DNA of 31,712 nt from Bacteriovoracaceae bacterium (lineage in GTDB: Bacteria; Bdellovibrionota; Bacteriovoracia; Bacteriovoracales; Bacteriovoracaceae), in contig JAGOVR010000002.1 in assembly GCA_018060635.1 (NCBI GenBank), positions 1 to 31,712 on the forward strand. The letters are read 5' to 3'. Positions 14,141 to 22,651 of the stretch are shown one piece after another. The notes below the pieces were generated by a model that saw only the letters and a list, made by a program, of their open reading frames with translations, did no database searches and was not told the DNA's origin. The stretch's first letter is position 1; each line of letters begins with the position of its first letter. Made by a program: the position numbers and the translations under genes.

Positions 14141-16107
14141 GCAGAGATTTTTTGAATAAAAGACTCTATCTGGAAAGGTCGCTCAAGGAATCTTTCTACC
14201 AAATCAAAAGCTTCCTCTGTATCGCCTTTTTCATAGATTTTTTCTCTAAGACTTCTCCCTACTGCTACTGATAAAAAACCCTGAGGAGAGCTACTAAAAA
14301 CTTTGGCCATATCTGCGCCCAAAGCCTCTGACCACAAATAAACATAGTAAGAAGCATCATAGCCCATCATGATATGGCGAAAACTTGTAAGGCTGGCCGT
14401 TTGATTTTGATCTGCCACCAGATAAGCCTTGGCAAAAGTCTGATTGGCAAAAGAAATGAGATCATCTTCATAAGGATTGAAACTATCATGCAATTCTAGA
14501 TCCATTAAAGACTGAGCTAACGAAAATCTATACTTTGTGATTAATGACTTTTGAGAAATAGAAAAATTCTCTGGTAGATTGTGTGAAATTTTTTCTAGAA
14601 TCTCTTTTTGATAAGGTAAAAACTCCAATAATTTTGAAGGAGCTTCTACAAAATCTTGAATCACATTTGTTCCTGCTAATTGAAAGTAAGGCGCCTTAGA
14701 TAATGTCAAATGTAGTATGTGACCAAACTCATGAAAAAAAGTAACAACATTATTAAAACTTAAAAAAACTTCTTCTGCATTTTTAGGTTTCAAGAGGTTG
14801 CACATTAAAATACTTTGGGATTCCTGTATCCCATAAAAAGGACTTTCAATGCGAGGTTTTAAACCAAATGTAGCGCAATTTGCATACTTTCCTTCTCTGG
14901 TAAACATATCTAAATAGAAGGTCCCTAAGATATGCCCCTCTTGTTCATCTTTAATTACATAGGCCTCTAAATCATCTACCCATTTTTCTGAATTTAAATT
15001 TATTTCTTCTATCTTAAGTGAAAATATTTTTTCAACTATTTTAAAAAGCTCTTTTTTTACTTTTTCATAGGGAAATACCTGACTCATTTTCTGAGTACTA
15101 CTTTTTTGATTATAATATTCTATATCCCAAGGTTCTAAAGAGACATTAAGGTTCTTTTGATCTTGCTGTTTTTGCTTTGTATATTCTTGCAATGTCTCTT
15201 GATAGGGTTTTTCCGTCGCTTGTAAAATTTGGTCTAAAAATCTTTTTACCGAATCAACCTCTTTATGCATACTGCGAGAAATACGATAGTTGGCCCAAGA
15301 TTTAAAACCTAATAAATGAGCAAGTTCTTGTCTCTTTTGTAATATCTCTAGAGCTAACTTAGTATTAGCTTCTCGTTCCAAATTAAATCGCAAGAAATAG
15401 GATTTCTTTCTTGTAGCTTCTTGATTTGCTTTTTCATAAATGAGTTTCGTTTCTAATAATGAGTTGGCGTGAACGATATACCCTTCTGAATTTTTTTGTA
15501 ATTTTTTAAAATCATTTTCGCTAAGTCCCTCTAACTCTTCTACTTTGAATACTTCTTTTTCTTTGGATTCTTGAGTGTTATTTAAAAAGATTTCTGTAAG
15601 CTTAGAGATTTGACTATTTAATATGCTCACGTCTCTCTTAAGCTCTTTTGAAAGATGTTGTCCTAAGTATCTATAATCTTCTAGCTTCTGATCTAAGAGA
15701 CGTTGACTAACATGATCTAAAAACTCTCCCGATGTTTTTACTTTTAACACTCTTTGATAAATATCTTCTCTCTCATTGAAAGAATTTTCAAAACGACTCA
15801 TCTCTAAAAAAAGATCTGAAGATTTTTTACGCATTTTTTTATCTTGATGGATGGAGCTAACTAAAGAAAAAAGATATTTAGTATGAGTAAAATCATTTTT
15901 TATTTTATCTAAAGCGGCAATGGTGTTAGCAAAGGTTACCTCCGACTGAGAAACAGATAAAATGTTCACTAGCTCTTTTTCCGTTCTTTCTATAGCTTTT
16001 TTTGCTATCTGCGATAACTCAGCAGAAGAGTGAGGTAAAACTAGAAGTTCTGCTTTCAGTAAACTAAAGTTTAGAAAAAAAAATCCTAGAATAATAATTT
16101 TTTTCAT
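14134..16107 (-). CDS. Secreted M3-family zinc metallopeptidase (oligopeptidase)
   Basis: M3 peptidases (thimet oligopeptidase, oligopeptidase A and Dcp types) cut short peptides. This 657-residue protein has a signal peptide (MKKIIILGFFFLNFSLLKA), a long helical N-terminal domain (about 30-300) and the catalytic half. Zinc ligands are in FFHEFGHILH (His459, Glu460, His463), with the third ligand Glu488 in DFVEAPSKLLEFL and GTNVIQDFVE matching the M3A signature. GTFYLDMFTREGKYANCA (395-412) is a further family motif. Export points to the periplasm or outside, where it could feed peptides and amino acids to pathways such as hut and propionate use; that link is inference. A stem-loop lies over its leader (16115-16156), and a strong terminator ends it. 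Confidence 0.92.
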   Translation of the reverse strand: MKKIIILGFFFLNFSLLKAELLVLPHSSAELSQIAKKAIERTEKELVNILSVSQSEVTFANTIAALDKIKNDFTHTKYLFSLVSSIHQDKKMRKKSSDLFLEMSRFENSFNEREDIYQRVLKVKTSGEFLDHVSQRLLDQKLEDYRYLGQHLSKELKRDVSILNSQISKLTEIFLNNTQESKEKEVFKVEELEGLSENDFKKLQKNSEGYIVHANSLLETKLIYEKANQEATRKKSYFLRFNLEREANTKLALEILQKRQELAHLLGFKSWANYRISRSMHKEVDSVKRFLDQILQATEKPYQETLQEYTKQKQQDQKNLNVSLEPWDIEYYNQKSSTQKMSQVFPYEKVKKELFKIVEKIFSLKIEEINLNSEKWVDDLEAYVIKDEQEGHILGTFYLDMFTREGKYANCATFGLKPRIESPFYGIQESQSILMCNLLKPKNAEEVFLSFNNVVTFFHEFGHILHLTLSKAPYFQLAGTNVIQDFVEAPSKLLEFLPYQKEILEKISHNLPENFSISQKSLITKYRFSLAQSLMDLELHDSFNPYEDDLISFANQTFAKAYLVADQNQTASLTSFRHIMMGYDASYYVYLWSEALGADMAKVFSSSPQGFLSVAVGRSLREKIYEKGDTEEAFDLVERFLERPFQIESFIQKISAK

Positions 16108-16114
16108 GTGGTAA

Positions 16115-16156
16115 CTCTTCTCTAATTATCTTAGTAAAAAAATTAGACTAGAAGAG
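16115..16156. promoter_or_regulatory. Leader stem-loop covering the peptidase ribosome site
   Basis: CTCTTCT plus CTAATT (16115-16127) pairs with AATTAG (16141-16146) and AGAAGAG (16150-16156), with a 3-base asymmetry. On the minus strand the downstream arm carries the purine-rich AGAAGAG that precedes the peptidase ATG at 16107. Folding would hide that site, so translation may depend on RNA structure. It could also serve as a weak end for the yciB transcript, but the T-run is inside the loop. Confidence 0.4.
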
Positions 16157-16221
16157 CCTATAAGAAATTGCATCTTAAAAAATATATCTTGTAAAAAATA
16201 CAGGGTGATAAAAAGGAATCT

Positions 16222-16776
16222 TTACTTCGCAGAGCTTTTAAAACGCATAAAAAGCACTTCCCCTATGATAAAAATAGCAAAACCAATATAAAGGCCTATT
16301 GTTTTAAAGAAAACCCAAACAGAGGTTTGTCCCCACAGAGCAAGACCCGTCATCAAAAAAGCATAAAAAATAAAAAAAATAACCATGTCTTTTTCTAATC
16401 TCATGATACCTTGAGGATTAGAAACTGATCTGCCACTTTCTTTCATCATTTCTAAAAGAAGACCTTCTTTCTTATAAAAAAGCTTAAAACTCCAGTAAAA
16501 ACTCATAAAAAAAGCCGCCAAAGCTGGTTGTAATTTAAACCAAATACCATCCTGACTTAATAAAGAAAATCCACCTAAGATAACAACTAATAAAAAATTT
16601 AGTTTTGAAATAGCATGGCACCGACCTGAAAAAATTTTTTCTAATATAAGTTCTAGTGTGGCCAAGCAAGAACCACCAATAACTGCTACCGATACTGAGA
16701 AATGAGTTTCTAGATACCAATAGGCTACGGCAGGTAAAAAGGAGAGCAAGAAAAAAGGCTTAGACTTTTTTGTCAT
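16222..16776 (-). CDS. yciB: YciB/IspZ-like inner-membrane septation protein
   Basis: YciB is a multi-pass inner-membrane protein linked to septation and envelope integrity. This 184-residue protein has about five hydrophobic segments. It keeps the family pattern of a short basic N-terminus, LNFLLVVILGGFSLLSQDGIWFKLQP (the family's N-A-L-V-V..GG..L...D..FIKWKP region), and a late segment with WVFFKTIGLYIGFAIF. The match is by pattern, and the identity looks modest. It begins 2 bp after the thioredoxin-like gene ends and has no ribosome site of its own, so it is probably translated by coupling at the end of the ribosomal-protein transcript. The last residues are basic (MRFKSSAK). Confidence 0.7.
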   Translation of the reverse strand: MTKKSKPFFLLSFLPAVAYWYLETHFSVSVAVIGGSCLATLELILEKIFSGRCHAISKLNFLLVVILGGFSLLSQDGIWFKLQPALAAFFMSFYWSFKLFYKKEGLLLEMMKESGRSVSNPQGIMRLEKDMVIFFIFYAFLMTGLALWGQTSVWVFFKTIGLYIGFAIFIIGEVLFMRFKSSAK

Positions 16777-16778
16777 GG

Positions 16779-17327
16779 CTATTTAATTTTACTTAATTGA
16801 TCTTGGTAGTATTCCGCCTGCCAATCTTGTGGACCAATCCACTTGGTGTAGATTTTTTTCTGTGAATCAAATAAATAAGTTTCAGGAAGTTTTTCTGTGC
16901 CAAAAAGATCTAAAGTCTGGCCAGAATTATCCAGAGCTAGAATCATGTTTTTAGGAAGAGTTTTATTTTTTTCTAAAAATTTTTTAATCTTTATAACATC
17001 ATCATTAACTGCTACTAATAAAAATTTAATTTTTGAGTCTTCATTTTTTTTAATAAAATTTAAAAGTGATGGAAATTCTTCTTCACAAGGGGCACACCAT
17101 GTGGCCCAAAAATGCACTATAAGCCCTCGCGTGTCAACTTCCCAAAAATCTCTAAGTGTAATTTCCTGATTAGTAGCAAAAGAGATAAATTTAAAATCAG
17201 GAATAGTTTTAATTAGTTCTTTAGAAAAAGAAATTTCTGGTGAAAATTTTTTTGCTAATTGATTTTTTTGAAGGAGAGCGTAGAAAAATATGAGCGCCAA
17301 AGTTGAAAAAACCAGTAATAGGCGCAT
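16779..17327 (-). CDS. Membrane-anchored TlpA/ResA-type thioredoxin-like protein
   Basis: This family reduces disulfides outside the cytoplasmic membrane, often for cytochrome c maturation or copper-site assembly. The protein has 182 residues: an uncleaved N-terminal anchor (MRLLLVFSTLALIFFYALL), a linker, and a thioredoxin fold with the redox motif WCAPC (77-81) in HFWATWCAPCEEEFPSL. LLVAVNDD and ALDNSGQTLDLFGTEKLPETYLFD contain the conserved cis-Pro segment (KLPETY). It starts 7 bp after rplQ on the same strand with only a weak ribosome site, so it may be read through from the alpha operon. Which protein it reduces cannot be told from here. Confidence 0.85.
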   Translation of the reverse strand: MRLLLVFSTLALIFFYALLQKNQLAKKFSPEISFSKELIKTIPDFKFISFATNQEITLRDFWEVDTRGLIVHFWATWCAPCEEEFPSLLNFIKKNEDSKIKFLLVAVNDDVIKIKKFLEKNKTLPKNMILALDNSGQTLDLFGTEKLPETYLFDSQKKIYTKWIGPQDWQAEYYQDQLSKIK

Positions 17328-17334
17328 GAAATTT

Positions 17335-17691
17335 CTACTCTACAAAGCCAATAGTGCTCATAATAGCGGCATCACCCATTCTCACATCAGCAAGCTTAGT
17401 AATGCGAATATAACCCCCAGGGCGAGTTTTAAATTTAGGAGCCACTGATTCAAATAATTGTTTTACAGCAGTTTTATTATTAATTTTTGAGTAAACTAAG
17501 CGACGATTTGCAATAGAATCAACCTTAGCAATAGTAACAAGTTTTTCTATGAAAGGTCTTAAAGCACGACAACGAGTTGCCGTAGTTTTAATTTGACCAT
17601 GATCAATAAGCTCAACAGCTAAATTTTTAATCATCGACTGACGATGTGAAGGGCTTACGCCTAATGTATGTTTGTGTCTTTTATGTCTCAT
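17335..17691 (-). CDS. rplQ: 50S ribosomal protein L17
   Basis: L17 is a large-subunit protein near the exit-tunnel side. The 118 residues begin MRHKRHKHTLGVSPSHRQSM, a close variant of the family start (MRHxxxxxxLxRxxxHRxAM), and include TTATRCRALRPFIEKLVTIA. Its C-terminal half, with FKTRPGGYIRITK, is complete. GAGGGGATTTTTTT precedes the ATG. It is the last ribosomal gene of the cluster, 24 bp after rpoA; the thioredoxin-like gene follows after 7 bp. Confidence 0.97.
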   Translation of the reverse strand: MRHKRHKHTLGVSPSHRQSMIKNLAVELIDHGQIKTTATRCRALRPFIEKLVTIAKVDSIANRRLVYSKINNKTAVKQLFESVAPKFKTRPGGYIRITKLADVRMGDAAIMSTIGFVE

Positions 17692-17715
17692 AAAAAAATC
17701 CCCTCGCTATAAATC

Positions 17716-18780
17716 TTAATGTTCAGGATGAAAGTCATCTTCATCATCAATTTCATCTTCCATAGAAGACGTTTCTTTTACATCTTGACCTTTTTTAATA
17801 ATGCTATCTACTTTCATTCCAAGACCAAGTCCCATATTAGTAAGAATTTCTTTAATTTCATTTAAAGATTTTCTTCCAAAATTTTTAGTACGAAGCATTT
17901 CGCCTTCTGTTTTAGAAACAAGCTCATAGATATATTTGATGTTTGCATTCTGTAAGCAATTAGCAGAACGAACCGAAAGTTCTAATTCTGAAACTGGCTT
18001 AAGAAGAAAATCATTAATCGGCGTATTAGAAACTGGTTTACTGTTATCAATAGCGGACTCTTCATCTTTAAAGTTTAAGAAAATAGAAAGTTGCTCTCTT
18101 AAAATTTTAGCAGAAAAAGAAACGGCATCTTCTGGTGTAACCCCTGCATTGGTCCATACTTCCAGTGTCAATTTATCATAGTCTGTTCTTTTTCCAACAC
18201 GACTATTTGTCACTGTGTAATTTACTCTCTGAACAGGAGAATAAAGAGTATCCATGTAAATCCAACCCAAAGGTAGGTCAAACATTTCTTTATTATCTAA
18301 AGCCGTCACATAACCTTTTCCACGAGCCACTAAAATTTCAATGTGCAAAGATCCACCCGATGAAATATTAGCAATAATATGCTCTGGATTTAAAACTTCT
18401 ACTCCTGCTTGCAAAGCCACATCTTTAGCTCTGACAGGACCTTCGCCTTTCTTATCTAGAATAAGTGTTATATTTTCTTTATCTGATAATTTATATTTTA
18501 CTTCTTTAAGATTCAAAATAATTTCAGAAACTTCTTCTTTTACGTTATTGATAGTTCCAAATTCATGATCAACACCTTCAATACGAATAGCGGCAATACC
18601 CGCACCTTGTAGAGAAGAAAGAAGAACTCTACGAAGAGAATTTCCTAAAGTAAGTCCATATCCTCGTTCTAGAGGCTTTGCTACAAACTTTCCATAATTT
18701 TCTCTCAAACTATTTCTTTCTGTTTCCATAGCTTGAGGACGAATCATGCTATCCCAGTTTTTTCTCACAAAATTATTCAT
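17716..18780 (-). CDS. rpoA: RNA polymerase alpha subunit
   Basis: Alpha dimerises to start core-enzyme assembly and touches promoters and activators through its C-terminal domain. In this 354-residue chain the dimerisation motif YGLTLGNSLRRVLLSSL is at 41-57, and the C-terminal domain starts near 260. Arg271 in SVRSANCL corresponds to the UP-element-binding Arg265 of E. coli. After the last helices it has a strongly acidic tail (MEDEIDDEDDFHPEH, 340-354) that makes it longer than the usual 330 or so residues. AAGGAGCG precedes the chosen ATG. It lies in the standard place between rpsD and rplQ. Confidence 0.98.
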   Translation of the reverse strand: MNNFVRKNWDSMIRPQAMETERNSLRENYGKFVAKPLERGYGLTLGNSLRRVLLSSLQGAGIAAIRIEGVDHEFGTINNVKEEVSEIILNLKEVKYKLSDKENITLILDKKGEGPVRAKDVALQAGVEVLNPEHIIANISSGGSLHIEILVARGKGYVTALDNKEMFDLPLGWIYMDTLYSPVQRVNYTVTNSRVGKRTDYDKLTLEVWTNAGVTPEDAVSFSAKILREQLSIFLNFKDEESAIDNSKPVSNTPINDFLLKPVSELELSVRSANCLQNANIKYIYELVSKTEGEMLRTKNFGRKSLNEIKEILTNMGLGLGMKVDSIIKKGQDVKETSSMEDEIDDEDDFHPEH

Positions 18781-18818
18781 AGGTAGCGCTCCTTAAAAAC
18801 GAACAATATTTTATAAAA

Positions 18819-19445
18819 TTATTTATTATACAACTCTACAACTAAACGTTCTTCTAGCTGAGATGTTACATCTTCTCGTTTCGGTAAATCTCTAACTACT
18901 GCTTTGAAAGCAGTTTTATCTAGCTCTAACCATGCTGGAAGCTCTCGCATACTATTCATCTCGAAACCATTTGTAAGCTTCTTGCTCTCACGAGAAGTCG
19001 TATGTAGTTCAATAACATCACCCTTGTTAACCATCATAGAAGGAATATTTACTTTTTTACCATTCACTGTGAAATGATAATGTTTTACTAATTGACGAGC
19101 TTCTTTTCTTGAAGCGGCAAAGCCTGAACGATAAATAACATTATCCATTCTACGCTCTAGCATGGATAACATATTTTCCCCAGTAACCCCTTTAGCACGA
19201 GTAGCTTTTTTGAAAAGGTTATACATAGGGCTTTCTTGAATTCCATAAATTCTTTTAAGCTTTTGCTTTTCACGTAACTGAACGCCATAGTCAGAACTTT
19301 TTTGTTTCTTTTGACCATGCTGTCCAGACGGATAAGGGCGTCTTTCGATAGCGCACTTATCTGAATAGCAACGAAGTCCTTTCAAAAAAAGTTTCTCACC
19401 TTCACGGCGACATAATGTACAAACAGATCCTACATAACGACTCAT
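18819..19445 (-). CDS. rpsD: 30S ribosomal protein S4, zinc-binding form
   Basis: S4 nucleates small-subunit assembly on the 5' domain of 16S rRNA. At 208 residues it has normal length. The N-terminus carries four cysteines (Cys9, Cys12, Cys26, Cys31) spaced as in the zinc-binding form of S4. The S4 RNA-binding domain is present: MLERRMDNVIYRSGFAASRKEARQ is followed by VNGKKVNIPS. TAGGAGAATATT precedes the ATG. The 38-bp gap before rpoA is one of the larger ones in the cluster, but I see no promoter in it. Confidence 0.98.
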   Translation of the reverse strand: MSRYVGSVCTLCRREGEKLFLKGLRCYSDKCAIERRPYPSGQHGQKKQKSSDYGVQLREKQKLKRIYGIQESPMYNLFKKATRAKGVTGENMLSMLERRMDNVIYRSGFAASRKEARQLVKHYHFTVNGKKVNIPSMMVNKGDVIELHTTSRESKKLTNGFEMNSMRELPAWLELDKTAFKAVVRDLPKREDVTSQLEERLVVELYNK

Positions 19446-19454
19446 AATATTCTC

Positions 19455-19838
19455 CTACACTCTTCTTCTTTTAGGGGCCCGACAACCATTGTGAGGAATG
19501 GGGCTTAAATCAGATATACTAGTCACACGAATACCAGCCGCAGATACGGCTCTCACTGCATTTTCTCTTCCTGCTCCAGGTCCTTTAATATGTACAACCA
19601 CTGAGTAAATACCATATTCAGAGGCTTTTTTAGCCGCTTCAGCCGCCGCAACTTGAGCCGCAAAAGGAGTGGATTTTTTAGATCCTTTAAATCCCATGGC
19701 TCCGGCACTTGACCAAGCAAGTGTTTCACCTTTCACATCAGTGAAAGTCACCACTGTATTGTTGAAACTTGCAAAAATATGGCAAATTCCTTGAGAAACA
19801 TTTTTTTTAACTTTTTTCTTTACTGCTGGTTTTGTCAT
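19455..19838 (-). CDS. rpsK: 30S ribosomal protein S11
   Basis: S11 lines the platform of the small subunit near the mRNA exit. The 127 residues include the core GICHIFASFNNTVVTFTD, the GFKGSKKSTPFAAQVAAAEA segment and the C-terminal SISDLSPIPHNGCRAPKRRR signature. The N-terminus is lysine-rich (TKPAVKKKVKKNVSQ), as in many homologues. It follows rpsM by 13 bp and precedes rpsD by 9 bp, the usual alpha-operon order. Confidence 0.98.
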   Translation of the reverse strand: MTKPAVKKKVKKNVSQGICHIFASFNNTVVTFTDVKGETLAWSSAGAMGFKGSKKSTPFAAQVAAAEAAKKASEYGIYSVVVHIKGPGAGRENAVRAVSAAGIRVTSISDLSPIPHNGCRAPKRRRV

Positions 19839-19851
19839 AATTTTTTACCTT

Positions 19852-20232
19852 TTACTTCATAGCCTTAATAGATTTTTTTCCTGCGATAGGAATTGCTTTT
19901 CCTTTACGTGTTCTAGCATTGGTATGTGTTCTTTGCCCGTGAACAGGTAAATTTTTCTTGTGGCGTGTCCCACGGTAACAACTCATATCTTTAAGTCTTT
20001 TAATATTAAAAGAGACTTCTTTTCTTAGATCTCCCTCTACTGTGTATGCTTCTAACTCTTTACGAATATTTTGAATTTCTTCTTCTGTAATCTCATTAGA
20101 ATTTTTTTCTAAATCGATAGAAGCTCCACTCAAAACATTAAAAGCAACTTTAGGACCTACACCATAAATTGCTTGAAGAGCAATTCTCATTGCTTTGTTT
20201 CTTGGTAAATCAACACCGAGAATACGTGCCAT
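19852..20232 (-). CDS. rpsM: 30S ribosomal protein S13
   Basis: S13 sits in the small-subunit head and bridges to L5 of the large subunit. The 126 residues start MARILGVDLPRNKAMRIAL, contain the helix-hairpin-helix IYGVGPKVAFNVL, and end with the basic tail carrying GTRHKKNLPVHGQRTHTNAR. Its ribosome site, AAGGATAA, contains the stop codon of rpmJ 3 bp upstream, so the two are probably translationally coupled. Confidence 0.98.
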   Translation of the reverse strand: MARILGVDLPRNKAMRIALQAIYGVGPKVAFNVLSGASIDLEKNSNEITEEEIQNIRKELEAYTVEGDLRKEVSFNIKRLKDMSCYRGTRHKKNLPVHGQRTHTNARTRKGKAIPIAGKKSIKAMK

Positions 20233-20235
20233 ATT

Positions 20236-20352
20236 TTATCCTTGTCTTTGTTTATGTTTAGGACTGGCTTTGCATATCACGCGAAGCACGCCCTTTCTTT
20301 TAATGACTTTACACTGAGTACAAATTTTCTTAACTGATGATCTAACTTTCAT
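20236..20352 (-). CDS. rpmJ: 50S ribosomal protein L36, zinc-ribbon form
   Basis: L36 is the smallest large-subunit protein. The 38-residue frame reads MKVRSSVKKICTQCKVIK, then a GVLRVIC segment, and ends PKHKQRQG. Zinc ligands are Cys11, Cys14, Cys27 and His32, the zinc-containing form; the C-minus paralogue found under zinc starvation lacks these. It lies 12 bp after infA and 3 bp before rpsM, the usual position. Confidence 0.97.
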   Translation of the reverse strand: MKVRSSVKKICTQCKVIKRKGVLRVICKASPKHKQRQG

Positions 20353-20364
20353 ATAACAAACCCT

Positions 20365-20592
20365 TTAATTTTTTGAACGATATGTGATTCTACCTTTACT
20401 TAAATCATACTTACTAATATCTATCATCACCTTGTCACCTGGAAGAATTTTAATATAGTGCATACGCATTTTACCGCTAATATGACACAATAAAATCTTA
20501 CCGTTAGGGATCTTTACACGAAAACGAGTATTGGGTAATAACTCAACAACTTCACCCTCAACTTCAATAATATCCCCGTTAGCTTCTGCCAT
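20365..20592 (-). CDS. infA: Translation initiation factor IF-1
   Basis: IF-1 binds the ribosomal A site during initiation. From the ATG at 20592 the product has 75 residues, close to the usual 72. It is a single OB fold with IIEVEGEVVELLPNTRFRV, HISGKMRMHYIKILPGDKV and YDLSKGRITYR. A TTG eight codons upstream is in frame, but the purine-rich GGGGAG lies downstream of it, so the ATG is preferred; the Shine-Dalgarno is then rather far away. A 92-bp gap before it holds a hairpin and a possible internal promoter. Confidence 0.97.
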   Translation of the reverse strand: MAEANGDIIEVEGEVVELLPNTRFRVKIPNGKILLCHISGKMRMHYIKILPGDKVMIDISKYDLSKGRITYRSKN

Positions 20593-20637
20593 AATTTTTA
20601 AATACTCCCCACGCAATCTTGTAAAAGATAGCCCTAC

Positions 20638-20666
20638 CTTATATACGACCTTGCATCTTAATGCAA
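20638..20666 (-). promoter_or_regulatory. Possible internal promoter ahead of infA
   Basis: On the minus strand TTGCAT (complement of 20661-20666) and TATAAG (complement of 20638-20643) are 17 bp apart, with a start expected near 20631. The -35 box lies inside a hairpin (20650-20667: CTTGCAT, loop CTTA, ATGCAAG). The gap between adk and infA is by far the longest inside the cluster, which fits a separate start for the alpha-operon part. Confidence 0.4.
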
Positions 20667-20684
20667 GATACCCTAGGCGTTTTC

Positions 20685-21323
20685 TTAGGTCAGAATTTCA
20701 GCTAATTTAGCTGAAACTTCATTCACACCAAGAAAAGCATCTAATCGCTCTAAAAGGCCCTTTTCTTTATAAAAAGATAACATCCCTGCTATCTTTTCAT
20801 TGAATATATCAAGTCTTTTACGAATAACTTCTTCTTTATCATCTTCTCTCTGGTAAAGCCTACCTTGGCAGGTATCACAAATACCTTCTTGCATAGGTGG
20901 CAAAGAAACTAAATTATAGGTTCTCTGACAACCAGAACAGACTCTCCTGTTCACTAATCTCTCTACTAAGTCATCTGGCTTTACTTCAAAAAAAACAGCC
21001 TTATATTTCTTACCTTGCAAAATCTCTTTATCTAATGTTTTTGCCTGTTCTAAGTTCCGCGGATAACCATCAAAAATACAAGCATTCTTATTCAGATCAC
21101 AACTTGATTTTATAAGTTCAATCATCAAGTCATCATTTACTAAAGAGCCTGATTCCAATATTGCCTTTACTTGTTTTCCAAGTATGGACTCTTTTGTAAT
21201 TTCTTTTCTCAGTAGATCACCTGTAGAGAGATGGATATAATTTTGTTCCATCATCAACCTACTAGCCTGTGTCCCCTTACCTGAACCTGGAGCGCCAATA
21301 AAAATTAAGTGCTCTTTTCCCAT
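20685..21323 (-). CDS. adk: Adenylate kinase with zinc-type lid
   Basis: Adenylate kinase converts ATP and AMP to two ADP in the cytoplasm. The 212-residue enzyme has the P-loop GAPGSGKGTQ (10-19), the AMP-binding STGDLLR, and FDGYPRNLEQA (84-94). The lid domain has four cysteines (Cys129, Cys132, Cys149, Cys152) in VCSGCQRTY and ICDTCQGRLYQRED, the zinc-stabilised long-lid form. AGGACGGT precedes the ATG. It follows secY by 6 bp. The map gene often found next to it is absent here. Confidence 0.97.
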   Translation of the reverse strand: MGKEHLIFIGAPGSGKGTQASRLMMEQNYIHLSTGDLLRKEITKESILGKQVKAILESGSLVNDDLMIELIKSSCDLNKNACIFDGYPRNLEQAKTLDKEILQGKKYKAVFFEVKPDDLVERLVNRRVCSGCQRTYNLVSLPPMQEGICDTCQGRLYQREDDKEEVIRKRLDIFNEKIAGMLSFYKEKGLLERLDAFLGVNEVSAKLAEILT

Positions 21324-21329
21324 ACCGTC

Positions 21330-22649
21330 CTAAAAACGTCGACCAAGAGTTCTTTTTCCACGAACTTTATAGGCACTATCATATCTTTGAGAAATCATAA
21401 AACTTTCCACTTGGGCCATTGTATCAATAGCAACTCCCACCAAAATGAGAAGAGATGTCCCGCCAAACTGAAAAGGAACATTTCCAATCTTTAAAAGAAT
21501 AGAGGGAAGAACACAAATAAGAGCAACGTATAAAGCTCCTACTAGCGTAAGTCTTGCCACAATAAAATTAAGAAATTCTGCTGTTCTTTCTCCTGGACGT
21601 ATTCCTGGAACAAAACCCCCATTCTTTTTAAGCATTTCAGAAATATCATCTGTCTTAAATTGAATAGACGCATAAAAATAAGCAAAGAAAATAATACAGG
21701 TTACTAGCATGACACTATAAAACATCCCTCCTGGAAAAAGAGATTGTTGAATCGCATCGACATATTTTTTTATACCACTTGTAGCTGGAATAAATTGAGC
21801 GATGGTTGCTGGAAATCCCATGAGAGCGTAAGCAAAAATAGGAGGCATAACTCCTGAGATATTAATTTTTATAGGAAGATGGGTTGATTGCCCGCCAAAA
21901 ACTCTATTATTAACCACACGTTTAGCATATTGAACGGGAACCTTACGAAAAGATTTTTCCATGAAGATAATAAACCAAAATGTAGCAAACATAAGAGCAA
22001 GAACAACTAGTAAACTCATCCCACCTAATTCACCTGTTTTAAAAAGGTTGATAGTGTTGATAATTCCTGAAGGGATACTAGACGCAATCCCTGCAAAGAT
22101 AATAAGTGAAACACCATTTCCAATTCCTCTTTCTGTAATCTGCTCACCCATCCACATAAGAAAAATTGTTCCTGCGGCTAAGGTAACGATGGTTAAAAAT
22201 CGAAAAGAAAAACCTGGATCTAAAACCACAGGCATTCCATTTTGACTTTTTAAAGCTTCTAATCCCACTGCTAAACCATATCCTTGAACAATACAAAGAA
22301 GAACAGCACCGTAACGTGTAAACTGTTGAATTTTTTTATGTCCACCAGCTTCTTTTTGTAATTCACCCAAAGTTGGAAATGAAATAGTAAGTAAACTAAA
22401 AATAATAGAAGAAGTGATATAAGGCATAACACCCAAAGCTAGCACTGAAAATCGTTGTAATGATCCACCAGTAAAGGCATCAAACATTCCAAAAATAGAA
22501 CTTTGTGCTGTCTTAAAGTAAGAAATAAGAGCGTCGCTATCTACCCCTGGAGTAGGAATATGAGCCACAATACGAAAAATGGCCAACATAAGAATCGTAA
22601 AAAGAATACGTTTTTTTAATTCGTCCAACTTTCCCTGTGACTGAGTCAT
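21330..22649 (-). CDS. secY: SecY, protein-export channel subunit
   Basis: SecY forms the membrane channel of the Sec translocon with SecE and SecG. At 439 residues it has normal length, with ten predicted membrane helices. Signatures include GVMPYITSSIIF (73-84), GEQITERGIGNGVSLIIF (168-185), the cytosolic loop RPGERTAEFL (351-360) that contacts SecA and ribosomes, and FGGTSLLILVGVAIDT (395-410). It starts 2 bp after rplO ends and lies in the usual place before adk. Confidence 0.98.
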   Translation of the reverse strand: MTQSQGKLDELKKRILFTILMLAIFRIVAHIPTPGVDSDALISYFKTAQSSIFGMFDAFTGGSLQRFSVLALGVMPYITSSIIFSLLTISFPTLGELQKEAGGHKKIQQFTRYGAVLLCIVQGYGLAVGLEALKSQNGMPVVLDPGFSFRFLTIVTLAAGTIFLMWMGEQITERGIGNGVSLIIFAGIASSIPSGIINTINLFKTGELGGMSLLVVLALMFATFWFIIFMEKSFRKVPVQYAKRVVNNRVFGGQSTHLPIKINISGVMPPIFAYALMGFPATIAQFIPATSGIKKYVDAIQQSLFPGGMFYSVMLVTCIIFFAYFYASIQFKTDDISEMLKKNGGFVPGIRPGERTAEFLNFIVARLTLVGALYVALICVLPSILLKIGNVPFQFGGTSLLILVGVAIDTMAQVESFMISQRYDSAYKVRGKRTLGRRF

Positions 22650-22651
22650 AA

